A stretch of DNA of 64,000 nucleotides from Flavobacterium sp. UBA7663 (GTDB lineage Bacteria > Bacteroidota > Bacteroidia > Flavobacteriales > Flavobacteriaceae): contig NZ_DLHR01000015.1 in NCBI RefSeq assembly GCF_002483315.1, forward strand, positions 1-64,000, read 5' to 3'. The notes under the pieces were generated by a model. That model saw only the letters and a list, made by a program, of their open reading frames with translations, had not been told where the DNA came from and searched no databases. Within the stretch, counting starts at the first letter, position 1; every line of letters begins with the position of its first letter. The position numbers and the translations under genes were made by a program. Positions 53,947-61,594 of the stretch are shown in pieces.

Positions 53947-54915
53947 ATGAGAAAACTATTTCCCGATTATTTGATTATTACGCTTAAAGGATTAGCAATG
54001 GGAGCTGCCGATGTAGTTCCAGGTGTTTCTGGAGGAACCATTGCTTTTATTTCTGGAATTTATCAAGAATTAATTGATAGCATTAATAATGTAAATATTT
54101 CTGTTTTAAAAACATTAAAAAACGAAGGCTTAAAAGCCGCTTGGAAGCAAGTAAACGGTAGTTTTTTATTGGCTTTATTATCTGGAATCGGAATCAGTAT
54201 TTTAACTTTTTCTAAAGTGATTACGCATTTATTAGAAACCCAACCTATTTTAGTTTGGTCGTTTTTCTTTGGATTAATTATCGCTAGTATTACTTTAATT
54301 TGGAAAGAAATTACGAGTTGGAAATTAGTCGATATTTTATTTTTACTAATAGGAATTACGGTTTCTTATTATATTACTATTGCACGTCCAGTGAGTTCTC
54401 CTGACAGCTATTGGTATTTATTTTTATCGGGTTTTATTGCCATTATTGCGATGATTTTACCCGGAATTTCAGGTGCTTTCATTTTGCTTTTAATGGGTTC
54501 TTATGAAACGGTAATTGGAACCATCAATACATTTAGAGAAGGCTTAACCACTGCCAATTCTGAAATCTTAACACAAGCTTTATTAAAATTAGGTGTTTTT
54601 GCTATTGGTTGTATTATCGGATTAAAATCGTTTTCTAAAGTATTACATTGGATGTTTGCCCATCATAAAAACACAACATTAACCTTATTAGTAGGATTTA
54701 TGGTTGGTTCATTAAATAAAGTTTGGCCTTGGAAACAAGTTTTAGAAACAAGAATCAACAGTCATGGCGAAGTAGTTCCTTATATTGACAAAAGTATTTT
54801 ACCACAAAATTTTGAGGGTGAACCTCAAATTGCAATGGCAATCGTATTGGCTATTTTAGGATTTTTTGTAATTTTTGGAATGGAAAAATTAGCTAGTAAA
54901 TTAGGGAGAAACTAA
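53947..54915 (+). CDS. DUF368 membrane protein, candidate polyprenyl-phosphate translocase (PopT family)
   Basis: A 322-residue inner-membrane protein with about eight to nine transmembrane segments. The DUF368 signature is GMAADVVPGVSGGTIAF-like (here MGAADVVPGVSGGTIAFISG, ~18-37), repeated in MILPGISGAFILLLMGSYE (~172-190), as expected for an inverted-repeat transporter. DUF368 proteins were recently shown in other bacteria to recycle undecaprenyl phosphate across the inner membrane (PopT). It would return the lipid carrier used for peptidoglycan and surface polysaccharide. A DedA-family gene, the other known class of such translocases, is next (115-base gap). Confidence 0.88.
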   Translation: MRKLFPDYLIITLKGLAMGAADVVPGVSGGTIAFISGIYQELIDSINNVNISVLKTLKNEGLKAAWKQVNGSFLLALLSGIGISILTFSKVITHLLETQPILVWSFFFGLIIASITLIWKEITSWKLVDILFLLIGITVSYYITIARPVSSPDSYWYLFLSGFIAIIAMILPGISGAFILLLMGSYETVIGTINTFREGLTTANSEILTQALLKLGVFAIGCIIGLKSFSKVLHWMFAHHKNTTLTLLVGFMVGSLNKVWPWKQVLETRINSHGEVVPYIDKSILPQNFEGEPQIAMAIVLAILGFFVIFGMEKLASKLGRN

Positions 54916-55030
54916 TTTTCATAAAGTAAAAATTTCAAAATAAGCAAACGATTTTGACAATTTCATTAAAACTACCTTTTTCATTAAACGCTTAAATCAC
55001 AAATAAATTTAAAATACCCCAACCACCATA

Positions 55031-55675
55031 ATGGAAATTATCGATTTTTTATCTGCCTTTCTGAATGACCCTTTAACAGTAATACAAGATTTAATTCATC
55101 AATACGATTACTTAATTTACTTAATCTTATTCTTAGTTATTTTTGCAGAAACTGGCTTTGTTTTTATGCCACTTTTACCAGGAGATTCTTTGCTTTTTGC
55201 TATTGGCGTAATTGCCGCTTCAACAGGACAATTAAGCATGTCAATCATCATTCCGTTATTAATTATTGCCGCTTTGCTTGGTGATAATTTAAACTACTTT
55301 GTAGGAAATAAATTTGGCAATCTCATAAAGCAAAAAAAGAAAATCCTTTTCCTTAAAAAAGAATACATCACTCATACCGAAACTTTCTTTGAAAAAAATG
55401 GTGGAAAAGCTATTATCATGGCACGATTTGTACCCGTATTAAGAACCATTGCTCCTTTTGTTGCTGGTGCAGGAAGCATGCCGTACATTAAATATATTGT
55501 TTTTTGTGTCTTAGGAGCGTTTATTTGGGTAACCAGCTTAACCTTTTTAGGATATTTCTTAGGACAAGTGGTTTGGGTAAAAGAAAATTTTGACATGGTT
55601 ATTTTATTAATAACATTTGTTTCTGTTTCTCCTGTTATCATTAAGATAATTAAAAAGAAACTATCAAAAAAATAA
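55031..55675 (+). CDS. DedA-family membrane protein (UptA/YngC-like)
   Basis: A 214-residue inner-membrane protein of the DedA/SNARE-associated family. Signatures are FAETGFVFMPLLPGDSLLF (38-56), GDNLNYFVGNKFG and ARFVPVLRTIAPFVAGAGSM (~133-152), the last with the conserved arginines essential in DedA proteins. About five hydrophobic segments are present, two of them re-entrant in the family model. DedA members act as lipid scramblases or translocases, and some (UptA) flip undecaprenyl phosphate. Being beside a DUF368 gene supports a shared lipid-carrier role, as inference. Confidence 0.92.
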   Translation: MEIIDFLSAFLNDPLTVIQDLIHQYDYLIYLILFLVIFAETGFVFMPLLPGDSLLFAIGVIAASTGQLSMSIIIPLLIIAALLGDNLNYFVGNKFGNLIKQKKKILFLKKEYITHTETFFEKNGGKAIIMARFVPVLRTIAPFVAGAGSMPYIKYIVFCVLGAFIWVTSLTFLGYFLGQVVWVKENFDMVILLITFVSVSPVIIKIIKKKLSKK

Positions 55676-55774
55676 TTTTATTACTCTTAAATTCAAAAAA
55701 AAACATTGTCTTAACAATTTATAATAAAATACTATTTAAATTTGATTTCTTAAAACTCTGAAAATCTTTTACCA

Positions 55775-56530
55775 ATGAAAAAGAAAACAAAAAAACAGTT
55801 GAAATTTGGCTTAATTGGCCGAAATATTAGCTATTCTTTTTCTAAAAAGTATTTCAATGAAAAGTTTGAAATTGGTCATTTTGACAATTGTGAATACAAG
55901 AATTACGACATTGAAAGTATCAAAGAGTTTCCAAAAGTAATCACTGAAATTAAAGGGTTACGTGGTTTAAATGTTACCATTCCGTACAAAGAAGAGATTA
56001 TTCCCTATTTAGATAAATTATCGAAAACAGCTAAGAAAATTGGGGCCGTAAATTGCGTTACGATTTCCAAAAAGAAAAAACTAAAAGGCTACAACACCGA
56101 TTACCACGGATTTAAAAAATCCATCAAACCTTTATTGAAAGACCACCACAAAAAAGCGTTGATTTTAGGAACTGGTGGCGCAAGTAAAGCAATCGCATAC
56201 GCCTTACGAAGCTTAAAAATCGAATATGATTTTGTTTCCAGAACAGCAGATGAATTTCAATTCAAATACGAAGAATTAGACGCTTCAATTTTTGAAGAAT
56301 ATACGATTGTCATCAATACGACTCCAGTAGGAACGCATCCTAATGTAGACGATTGTCCTAATTTAGACTACAATTTGTTTACAAAAAAACACATTGCTTA
56401 CGACTTAATTTACAATCCAGAAGAAACCGCATTTTTAAGAAAAGCCAAAGCACAAGGCGCCGTGACTAAAAACGGTTATGAAATGTTGGTTTTACAGGCG
56501 GAAAAGGCTTGGAAGATTTGGAATGAGTAG
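55775..56530 (+). CDS. aroE: shikimate dehydrogenase
   Basis: Reduces 3-dehydroshikimate to shikimate with NADPH in the aromatic amino acid pathway. The 251-residue protein has the shikimate-binding SYSFS (19-23) and NVTIPYK with catalytic K72. D109 lies in GYNTDYHG, and LGTGGASKAI is the nucleotide-binding loop. The ending MLVLQAEKAWKIW is typical. Other aro genes are absent. The downstream gap to the DUF349 gene is long and repeat-rich. Confidence 0.95.
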   Translation: MKKKTKKQLKFGLIGRNISYSFSKKYFNEKFEIGHFDNCEYKNYDIESIKEFPKVITEIKGLRGLNVTIPYKEEIIPYLDKLSKTAKKIGAVNCVTISKKKKLKGYNTDYHGFKKSIKPLLKDHHKKALILGTGGASKAIAYALRSLKIEYDFVSRTADEFQFKYEELDASIFEEYTIVINTTPVGTHPNVDDCPNLDYNLFTKKHIAYDLIYNPEETAFLRKAKAQGAVTKNGYEMLVLQAEKAWKIWNE

Positions 56531-56582
56531 ATTAGCACGCTGATGACACGGGTTTTCAAGCGCTGATTATAACTGATTTTCT

Positions 56583-56650
56583 TTTAAACACATAGACACA
56601 TTAGAAAAACTATGCGTTGATTTTAGGCGTTTCACTTTGCATAGAACACA
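56583..56650 (-). repeat. repeat A, inverted copy of 60560-60628
   Basis: Its reverse complement matches 60560-60628 over nearly the full 68 bases: TGTGTTCTATGC at one end, AACGCCTAAAATCA inside and CTATGTGTTTAAA at the other. Differences are concentrated in the middle. It lies in the 523-base gap 56531-57053 after aroE, which holds no gene. Confidence 0.8.
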
Positions 56651-56700
56651 AAGTCAACTTAAATGAACTTATATGACTTAGATGGTTTAATACTCGTTGT

Positions 56701-56794
56701 TTGTCATACTATTAAGCATCTCTTTTATGTCATCCCTACGGGATTTTTTTCCTATTCTTTATAATTTTTATCGAGATTTCATGCCTAACGGCAT
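56701..56794 (-). repeat. composite three-hairpin repeat X, inverted copy of 60007-60100
   Basis: Read on the minus strand it contains ATGCC-GTTA-GGCAT (56781-56794), a 36-base spacer, ATCCC-GTA-GGGAT (56732-56744), 12 bases GACATAAAAGAG, and GATGCT..AGTATGACAA (56701-56720). The plus-strand copy at 60007-60100 has the same three units at the same spacing, and both copies are 94 bases long. Confidence 0.8.
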
Positions 56795-56863
56795 TTGATT
56801 AAAACTTTTGAAAAAATACAAAACTAAAACCTCTTCAAAAAACCAATCCCAAGAAAGCTTTTT

Positions 56864-56945
56864 GATGGCAATCTAACCCCGATAGAAGAGACATCTCGCC
56901 TTGGCGGATATAGCGGATAGCGGGAAAATGGATGGCAAGAATGCC
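56864..56945. ncRNA. structured non-coding element resembling a recurrent flavobacterial intergenic RNA-like motif
   Basis: The core CCCCGATAGAAG (56877-56888) and GATATAGCGGATAGCGGG (56907-56924) can pair through CCCG (56878-56881) with CGGG (56921-56924). Between them lie GAG-ACAT-CTC and CGCC-TT-GGCG. A GGCA-AGAA-TGCC hairpin (56934-56945) follows. GATGGCAA occurs on both sides (56864-56871 and 56931-56938). From memory, CCCCGATAG...GATATAGCGGATAGCGGG recurs in many Flavobacterium intergenic regions; a relation to an Rfam family such as Flavo-1 is possible but unverified. Whether it is transcribed, and on which strand, is unknown. Confidence 0.4.
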
Positions 56946-57053
56946 CAAAACACTCGTTTCAAAGAAAATAAGCGATAATTAGACGATTTTTTTTGAATTT
57001 TCGGAGTGCTTTAGTATCTTCACAAAATATTAGTAACCTTAAGCATTTACACA

Positions 57054-58937
57054 ATGTCAGAAGCAACACATGATAACCTGCACAACGCAGATGGACAAGA
57101 CCAAATGGAACAATTAGATGGCGTTACCATTATTAGTCAATCGGTATTAGAGGAAATAGACAATTCTAATGCAGAAGAAAGCGAAGATGATTCGATAAAA
57201 GAAAAGCACGAAATTCCGGTATTGGATTACGATGCAATGTCGATGGAAGCCTTAACCGATGAGCTAGAAAAATTAGTCAACAACGAAAAAGTAATGGCGA
57301 TTAAAGACCATGTAGAAGGCATTAGAAAGGCTTTTTCGGACAAATACCACCATTTTATAGACGAGAAAAAAGAGGAATTCTTAGCTCAAAACAACGAAGA
57401 AGGTTTAGATTTTGAGTATCACTTCCCTTTAAAAAATAAGTTTGATGGCATTTACAACGCTTACAAAGCAAGCAAAGCCAAACATTTCAAACAATTACAA
57501 AACAATTTAGAGCAAAATTTTGCCGTTCGTGAAGGCTTAATCGAAGAGTTGAAAAACTTAATCGATTCAGGTGATTCGAGTATTGGCGATATGTTCAAAA
57601 AAGTAAACGACATTCGCGAGCGTTGGAAAAATGCAGGTGCAATTCCAAGAGATAAATACAACATCTTGTGGAACAATTACCATTTTCATATTGAGCGTTT
57701 TTACGACATCATGCATTTAGACAAAGAAGCGCGTGATTTAGATTTGAAACACAATTTAGAGCAAAAGCAATTGATTATTGCTAAAGCGAAGGAATTGTTA
57801 AACGAGGAAGACGTAATGAAAGCATTCCGTGAATTGCAATTGTTACACCGCGTTTGGAAAGAAGAAATTGGTCCAGTTGATCGTGAACACAGAGAAGCGA
57901 TATGGGACGAATTTAGCGAAATTACCAAGCAAATGCACGACAAGCGCGAAGCTTTGTATGCAGTAGCAAGAGGAAAAGAAACGGATAATTTAGCGGTTAA
58001 AAACGAAATTATAGTGCTAATTGAAGCTTTAGGAACCGAGAAAATCGATTCGCACAGTGGATGGCAAGCGCAAATTAAGAAAATGGAAGCATTGCGCGAA
58101 GCGTTTTTTAAAGCAGGTAAAGTTCCAGCGGAAGTAACTGAGGAAACTTGGGCTAAATTTAAAAATGCGGTTCGAGCGTTTAATGCACACAAAAACGTTT
58201 TCTATAAAGACATCAAACACGAGCAACACGAGAATTTAACTAAGAAATTGGAATTAGTAGAAAAAGCAAAATCGTTAAAAGAAAGTACCGATTTCGCTGT
58301 GACTACTCCAATTATGAAGAAAATTCAGGACGATTGGAAAAAAATTGGACATGTGCCTCGTAAATATTCTGATAGCATTTGGAAAGACTTTAAAGATGCG
58401 TGTAATGCTTATTTTGATAGAATGCACGAAGCTAAAAATGCCGAAACAGGTGAAGAAGTAGAAGCATTTGAAAAGAAAAAAGCATTCTTAGAAGAGTTGA
58501 AATCGTTTACTTTAAGTGGTGAACATAAGGCCGATTTAGATGCGATAAAAGAACACATTGCGACTTGGAAAACCTTTGGAAAAGTGCCTTTTAACAGAAG
58601 ACACATTGAAGGGAAATTCAATAAGATTTTAGATGCCTTGTTTGAAAAACTAAGTATGTCTAAAAAAGACACCGAAATGATGCGTTTTAGCAACCGTTTA
58701 GAGCAATTATCGGAAGGTGACGACCGCAGAGCTTTAGAACAAGAGCAATTCTTTATTAGAAAGAAAATTGACGAAGTACAAAGCGAAATTTTCCAATTAG
58801 AGAACAACATTCAGTTTATTAGCAGTAGTTCGAAAGGTGAAAATCCTTTTATTAAAGAAGTTCAGAAAAACATTGAACGCCACAAAGACGACTTGAAATT
58901 GTGGAAAGAAAAGCTACAGCAAATTAAAAATATGTAA
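57054..58937 (+). CDS. DUF349-domain protein
   Basis: A 627-residue cytosolic, highly charged helical protein. After an acidic N-terminus (~1-65) it has about six DUF349 repeats of ~70 residues, each with a W-x-x-x-G-x-V/I-P/D-R core, such as WKNAGAIPRDKYNILW, WKEEIGPVDREHREAIW and WKKIGHVPRKYSDSIW. The last ~90 residues form a coiled coil. No enzyme motif is seen and the function of DUF349 proteins is unknown in this phylum. It is flanked by long repeat-bearing gaps and ends in a terminator, so it is probably monocistronic. Confidence 0.9.
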   Translation: MSEATHDNLHNADGQDQMEQLDGVTIISQSVLEEIDNSNAEESEDDSIKEKHEIPVLDYDAMSMEALTDELEKLVNNEKVMAIKDHVEGIRKAFSDKYHHFIDEKKEEFLAQNNEEGLDFEYHFPLKNKFDGIYNAYKASKAKHFKQLQNNLEQNFAVREGLIEELKNLIDSGDSSIGDMFKKVNDIRERWKNAGAIPRDKYNILWNNYHFHIERFYDIMHLDKEARDLDLKHNLEQKQLIIAKAKELLNEEDVMKAFRELQLLHRVWKEEIGPVDREHREAIWDEFSEITKQMHDKREALYAVARGKETDNLAVKNEIIVLIEALGTEKIDSHSGWQAQIKKMEALREAFFKAGKVPAEVTEETWAKFKNAVRAFNAHKNVFYKDIKHEQHENLTKKLELVEKAKSLKESTDFAVTTPIMKKIQDDWKKIGHVPRKYSDSIWKDFKDACNAYFDRMHEAKNAETGEEVEAFEKKKAFLEELKSFTLSGEHKADLDAIKEHIATWKTFGKVPFNRRHIEGKFNKILDALFEKLSMSKKDTEMMRFSNRLEQLSEGDDRRALEQEQFFIRKKIDEVQSEIFQLENNIQFISSSSKGENPFIKEVQKNIERHKDDLKLWKEKLQQIKNM

Positions 58938-58942
58938 GATAG

Positions 58943-58972
58943 AATCCCGAGTTTAGGCTCGGGATTTTTTTT
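58943..58972 (+). terminator. rho-independent terminator after the DUF349 gene
   Basis: Perfect 9-bp stem AATCCCGAG/CTCGGGATT (58943-58951 and 58958-58966), loop TTTAGG, T run to 58972. Confidence 0.9.
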
Positions 58973-59004
58973 GTTTCTTTTTTAAAATGTACAGAAAATC
59001 TGTA

Positions 59005-59034
59005 ATTGAGTTTGTGGGAATTTGGGTATATTTG
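59005..59034 (+). promoter_or_regulatory. promoter of the unknown membrane protein gene
   Basis: ATTG (59005-59008), 18-base spacer, then TATATTTG (59027-59034), a full -7 match, 58 bases before the ATG at 59093. Confidence 0.55.
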
Positions 59035-59092
59035 TGGAAGAAGTTAATTGTATCAAACAATTTAGAGATAATTGCAACTCAAAAAATGAATT

Positions 59093-59845
59093 ATGACAAA
59101 TCAATTTTTAAAATATCTTTATTCAAAAATAAGCAAGTCAACAATTGAAAATGGAGAAAGAAGTAATCAAAGTTTTGAAAGAGCTGATAGAATTATAATT
59201 TGGATTGTTGGATTTTCAATCGGTATTTTCGTAATACTTTTCACCAAAGACTATGACATAAAAAACCCAAATTATAAAACCATAACAGAGTTATCAAATC
59301 AAATAACTATAGTTTCATTGATTGTTGTTATTTTTGGATTAATCTTTAGAATTTTTTCTTTTTTTTCACAAATGTTATTAACTGCAATTAATATGGATTT
59401 TGCTGGTTATGCGGATGGCTTTTCAACTACATTAGAATTTCCAACCCCCAGAAAAATAAAGAATAGCGATACAATTGAAGATATAATCTATTATTTTGAA
59501 CAAGATTTTAAAATCATTCAAGAAAAACCAGACTTCTCAAACAGTTCACAAGAAAGTATAAAAGAATACAGAACACTTCTTATAAATTATTACAAATCTT
59601 TAGCAGACGGCAACGATATTGAAGTTCAAATAGAAGAATACAAAAATAAGCTTTGTGAATATTATGGGATATCGAAAGAGAAAATAAACGAAAGATTTGA
59701 TAATAATAAAAATGTGAAATTGCGAGGTAAAGTATATCAAAAGACATTGATTGGTAGTTACATTTTCTTCTTTTTAACAATTGCAACATTTATAATTGGA
59801 GCGATAATTATTTTAGAAAAACTAGTAAATAAAACTCAATGCTAG
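59093..59845 (+). CDS. membrane protein of unknown function
   Basis: A 250-residue protein I do not recognise. It has two transmembrane segments in the first half (IIIWIVGFSIGIFVILF, ~34-50, and ITIVSLIVVIFGLIF, ~70-84, running on through an amphipathic FFSQMLL). A hydrophilic helical cytosolic domain follows (~115-215), rich in Lys/Glu/Asn and with a short IEEYKNKLCEYYG stretch. A final membrane segment spans YIFFFLTIATFIIGAIIIL (~223-241). The two-plus-one layout with a soluble domain before the last helix resembles SLATT-type membrane proteins of defence or signalling loci, but no motif confirms that. It has its own promoter and lies inside the nested inverted repeats. Confidence 0.7.
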   Translation: MTNQFLKYLYSKISKSTIENGERSNQSFERADRIIIWIVGFSIGIFVILFTKDYDIKNPNYKTITELSNQITIVSLIVVIFGLIFRIFSFFSQMLLTAINMDFAGYADGFSTTLEFPTPRKIKNSDTIEDIIYYFEQDFKIIQEKPDFSNSSQESIKEYRTLLINYYKSLADGNDIEVQIEEYKNKLCEYYGISKEKINERFDNNKNVKLRGKVYQKTLIGSYIFFFLTIATFIIGAIIILEKLVNKTQC

Positions 59846-59850
59846 GCTAG

Positions 59851-59979
59851 CACGAGAATCACGCTCGTGAATACAAAAACAACTAAAAATATCGTCCCTA
59901 CAGGATTTTCTAATCGTTGTGTTTATTTTTTACCGATATTACGTTCCTATGGAGCTACTATATACCGTTCCTACGGAAC
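59851..59979. repeat. cluster of short hairpin repeats
   Basis: CACGAG/CTCGTG (59851-59856 and 59864-59869), CGTCCCTACAGGAT (59893-59906) and GTTCC-TAC-GGAAC (59967-59979), plus a degenerate ACGTTCCTATGGAGC copy at 59941-59955. They occupy the left part of the 396-base gene-free gap 59846-60241. Confidence 0.6.
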
Positions 59980-60006
59980 TAAAAAAGTAAATACAACTGT
60001 TTGAAA

Positions 60007-60100
60007 ATGCCGTTAGGCATGAAATATGGGTAACTTAAAGTAACATAGCTGGTAAAAATCCCGTAGGGATGGCATAAAAGAGATGCTTTCAGCATGACAA
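60007..60100 (+). repeat. composite three-hairpin repeat X' (plus orientation)
   Basis: ATGCC-GTTA-GGCAT (60007-60020), 37-base spacer, ATCCC-GTA-GGGAT (60058-60070), GGCATAAAAGAG, then ATGCT-TTC-AGCAT-GACAA (60083-60100). It is the inverted partner of 56701-56794. Stems are conserved, while the long spacer has diverged. Confidence 0.8.
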
Positions 60101-60123
60101 ACTGGGCGTGATATGCGTTATGT

Positions 60124-60231
60124 GATGCTTCGTTACCTCAGCATGACAAACGAGATAAAAACTTTGCGTGCTTTGCGACCCGAGACCAAAGGTCGAATTG
60201 ACGAAGTAAAAAACTTAGCGCCTTTGCGTTT
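60124..60231. repeat. further REP-like copy and TTTGCG direct repeats
   Basis: GATGCT with a 10-base loop to AGCATGACAAA (60124-60150) is another copy of the REP family. AAACTTTGCGTGCTTTGCG (60159-60177) and AAACTTAGCGCCTTTGCG (60211-60228) are similar 18-19-base direct repeats. No gene was recognised before the stop of the ABM gene at 60242. Confidence 0.6.
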
Positions 60232-60241
60232 AAATCACCTT

Positions 60242-60529
60242 TTAAAACTCATATTCCCTTTCCACTTTGGCAATTCTTACTTTGTAATTTTTATACCAAG
60301 TGGTTTTACCTTTTTCTTGTGCTTCTACATGTTCCATATTAGCTTTCCAGTTTTGAATAGCTTCTAAGCTTTCCCAATACGAAACGGTAATTCCAATTTC
60401 GCTTCGTGCGCTTTCCATGCCTATATATCCAGGTTGGGCTTTGGCTAATTCAACCATTTTAATTGCCATTTCGGCATAACCTGCTTCCATTTCGGTTCTA
60501 GTAGAAGTAAAAATTACTGCGTAGTACAT
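60242..60529 (-). CDS. antibiotic biosynthesis monooxygenase (ABM)-domain protein
   Basis: A 95-residue protein with the ABM dimeric alpha-beta-barrel fold. It starts MYYAVIFTSTRTE, continues with an amphipathic helix (YAEMAIKMVELAKAQPGYIG, ~18-37), then ITVSYWESLEAIQNWKANMEH (~48-68), which carries the conserved YWESxEAxxxW core, and ends WYKNYKVRIAKVERE. ABM members include quinol monooxygenases and haem-degrading enzymes, but small stand-alone members mostly lack a known substrate. It is a single gene between repeat-rich gaps, inside the outer inverted repeat A/A'. Confidence 0.88.
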   Translation of the reverse strand: MYYAVIFTSTRTEMEAGYAEMAIKMVELAKAQPGYIGMESARSEIGITVSYWESLEAIQNWKANMEHVEAQEKGKTTWYKNYKVRIAKVEREYEF

Positions 60530-60559
60530 AATTAAATTTTTAAATTATCGAATCGCTAA

Positions 60560-60653
60560 TGTGTTCTATGCCAAGTGCAACGCCTAAAATCATAGACAAA
60601 GTATTTCTATTGTGACTATGTGTTTAAACAAGAGATGCTTTCAGCATGACAAA
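60560..60653 (+). repeat. repeat A' plus adjoining REP hairpin
   Basis: 60560-60628 is the inverted partner of 56583-56650. Directly after it, AGATGCT-TTC-AGCATGACAAA (60633-60653) is a further copy of the REP family. The 164-base gap 60530-60693 between ABM and mazG consists almost wholly of these elements. Confidence 0.75.
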
Positions 60654-60693
60654 CTAAACGTTAAAACTGAATACTGAGACTGACCACTGAACA

Positions 60694-61467
60694 CTACAAC
60701 TTCTTTGCTTCTTCCCAAAAAACATCCATTTCCGCTAGCGTCATATCCATTAAAGGTTTGCCTAATTCGGTGGCTTTGCTTTCTAAAAATTGGAAACGCT
60801 TGATGAATTTTTTGTTGGTGCGTTCTAAGGCGTCTTCAGGGTTTACTTTTAAGAATCGGGCGTAATTTATCATGGAGAACAAAACATCGCCAAATTCGGC
60901 TTCTATTTTATCTTGATTGCCAGCTTGTACCTCAACTTGAAGTTCGTTTAGTTCTTCTTGCACTTTATCCCAAACTTGGTGCGGCTCTTCCCAATCAAAT
61001 CCAACGCCTTTTACCTTATCTTGAATGCGACTTGCTTTTACTAATGCTGGCAAACTTTTTGGCACTCCTTCTAATACTGATTTTTTGCCTTCTTTCAGTT
61101 TTAGTTTTTCCCAATTTTGTTTTACTTCTTCTTCGTCAGCCACTACCACATCGCCATAAATATGCGGATGACGATCGATTAATTTATCACAAATGGAATT
61201 CGCTACATCGCCAATATCAAACGCATTGGTTTCGCTACCAATTTTGGCATAAAACACAATGTGCAACAAAACATCGCCCAACTCTTTCTTGATTTCCTGC
61301 AAATCGTTATCTAAAATAGCATCGCCTAATTCATAGGTTTCTTCAATCGTTAAATGACGTAAACTTTCTAGTGTTTGCTTTTTATCCCACGGACATTTTT
61401 CGCGTAAATCGTCCATGATATCTAAAAGTCGATTGAAAGCTTGTAGTTGTTGTTGGCGTGTGTTCAT
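60694..61467 (-). CDS. mazG: nucleoside triphosphate pyrophosphohydrolase MazG
   Basis: Hydrolyses (d)NTPs to monophosphates and pyrophosphate, removing aberrant nucleotides and possibly lowering (p)ppGpp. The 257-residue protein has two MazG domains. The first (~20-110) carries the metal site EExxE at 42-46 and ExxD at 62-65. The second has QDKIEAEFGDVLFSMINYAR (~190-209). CPWDKKQT (25-32) is a family marker. The start is taken at the ATG at 61467. An in-frame GTG at 61527 would add 20 residues from a repeat-like stretch and is rejected. Confidence 0.95.
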   Translation of the reverse strand: MNTRQQQLQAFNRLLDIMDDLREKCPWDKKQTLESLRHLTIEETYELGDAILDNDLQEIKKELGDVLLHIVFYAKIGSETNAFDIGDVANSICDKLIDRHPHIYGDVVVADEEEVKQNWEKLKLKEGKKSVLEGVPKSLPALVKASRIQDKVKGVGFDWEEPHQVWDKVQEELNELQVEVQAGNQDKIEAEFGDVLFSMINYARFLKVNPEDALERTNKKFIKRFQFLESKATELGKPLMDMTLAEMDVFWEEAKKL

Positions 61468-61535
61468 GATTTTGTTTTTTGTTTCAAGTTTCAAGTTTGA
61501 AATTGTTCTTGAATTTGATTTTTGCACTTGTTTAT

Positions 61536-61574
61536 GTAAAAATAAAAAATCCCACGTGGAAAACGCAGGATTTT
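61536..61574 (-). terminator. probable terminator after the DUF5606 gene
   Basis: Stem AAAATCC/GGATTTT (61546-61552 and 61568-61574) with an imperfect inner stem, preceded by an A-rich run that forms a T tract on the minus strand. Confidence 0.5.
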
Positions 61575-61594
61575 AAAATATAGTTTTCAACTAC

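Noticed and set aside
56531..57053. Insertion sequence remnant
   Set aside because: Inverted repeats are present, but no transposase fragment or target-site duplication was found. The elements look like REP-type palindromes and a structured element.
57701..58192. Minus-strand open frame of 163 codons inside the DUF349 gene
   Set aside because: The plus strand has regular DUF349 repeats. The antisense product is Ser/Cys-rich with no motif, typical of antisense to Lys/Glu-rich helices.
60113..60367. Plus-strand open frame of 84 codons
   Set aside because: It consists of intergenic repeat sequence running into the antisense of the ABM gene; no protein-like features.
61468..61527. N-terminal extension of MazG to a GTG at 61527
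   Set aside because: The extra 20 residues derive from a CAAGTTTGAA-type intergenic repeat, and the ATG at 61467 gives the normal MazG N-terminus.
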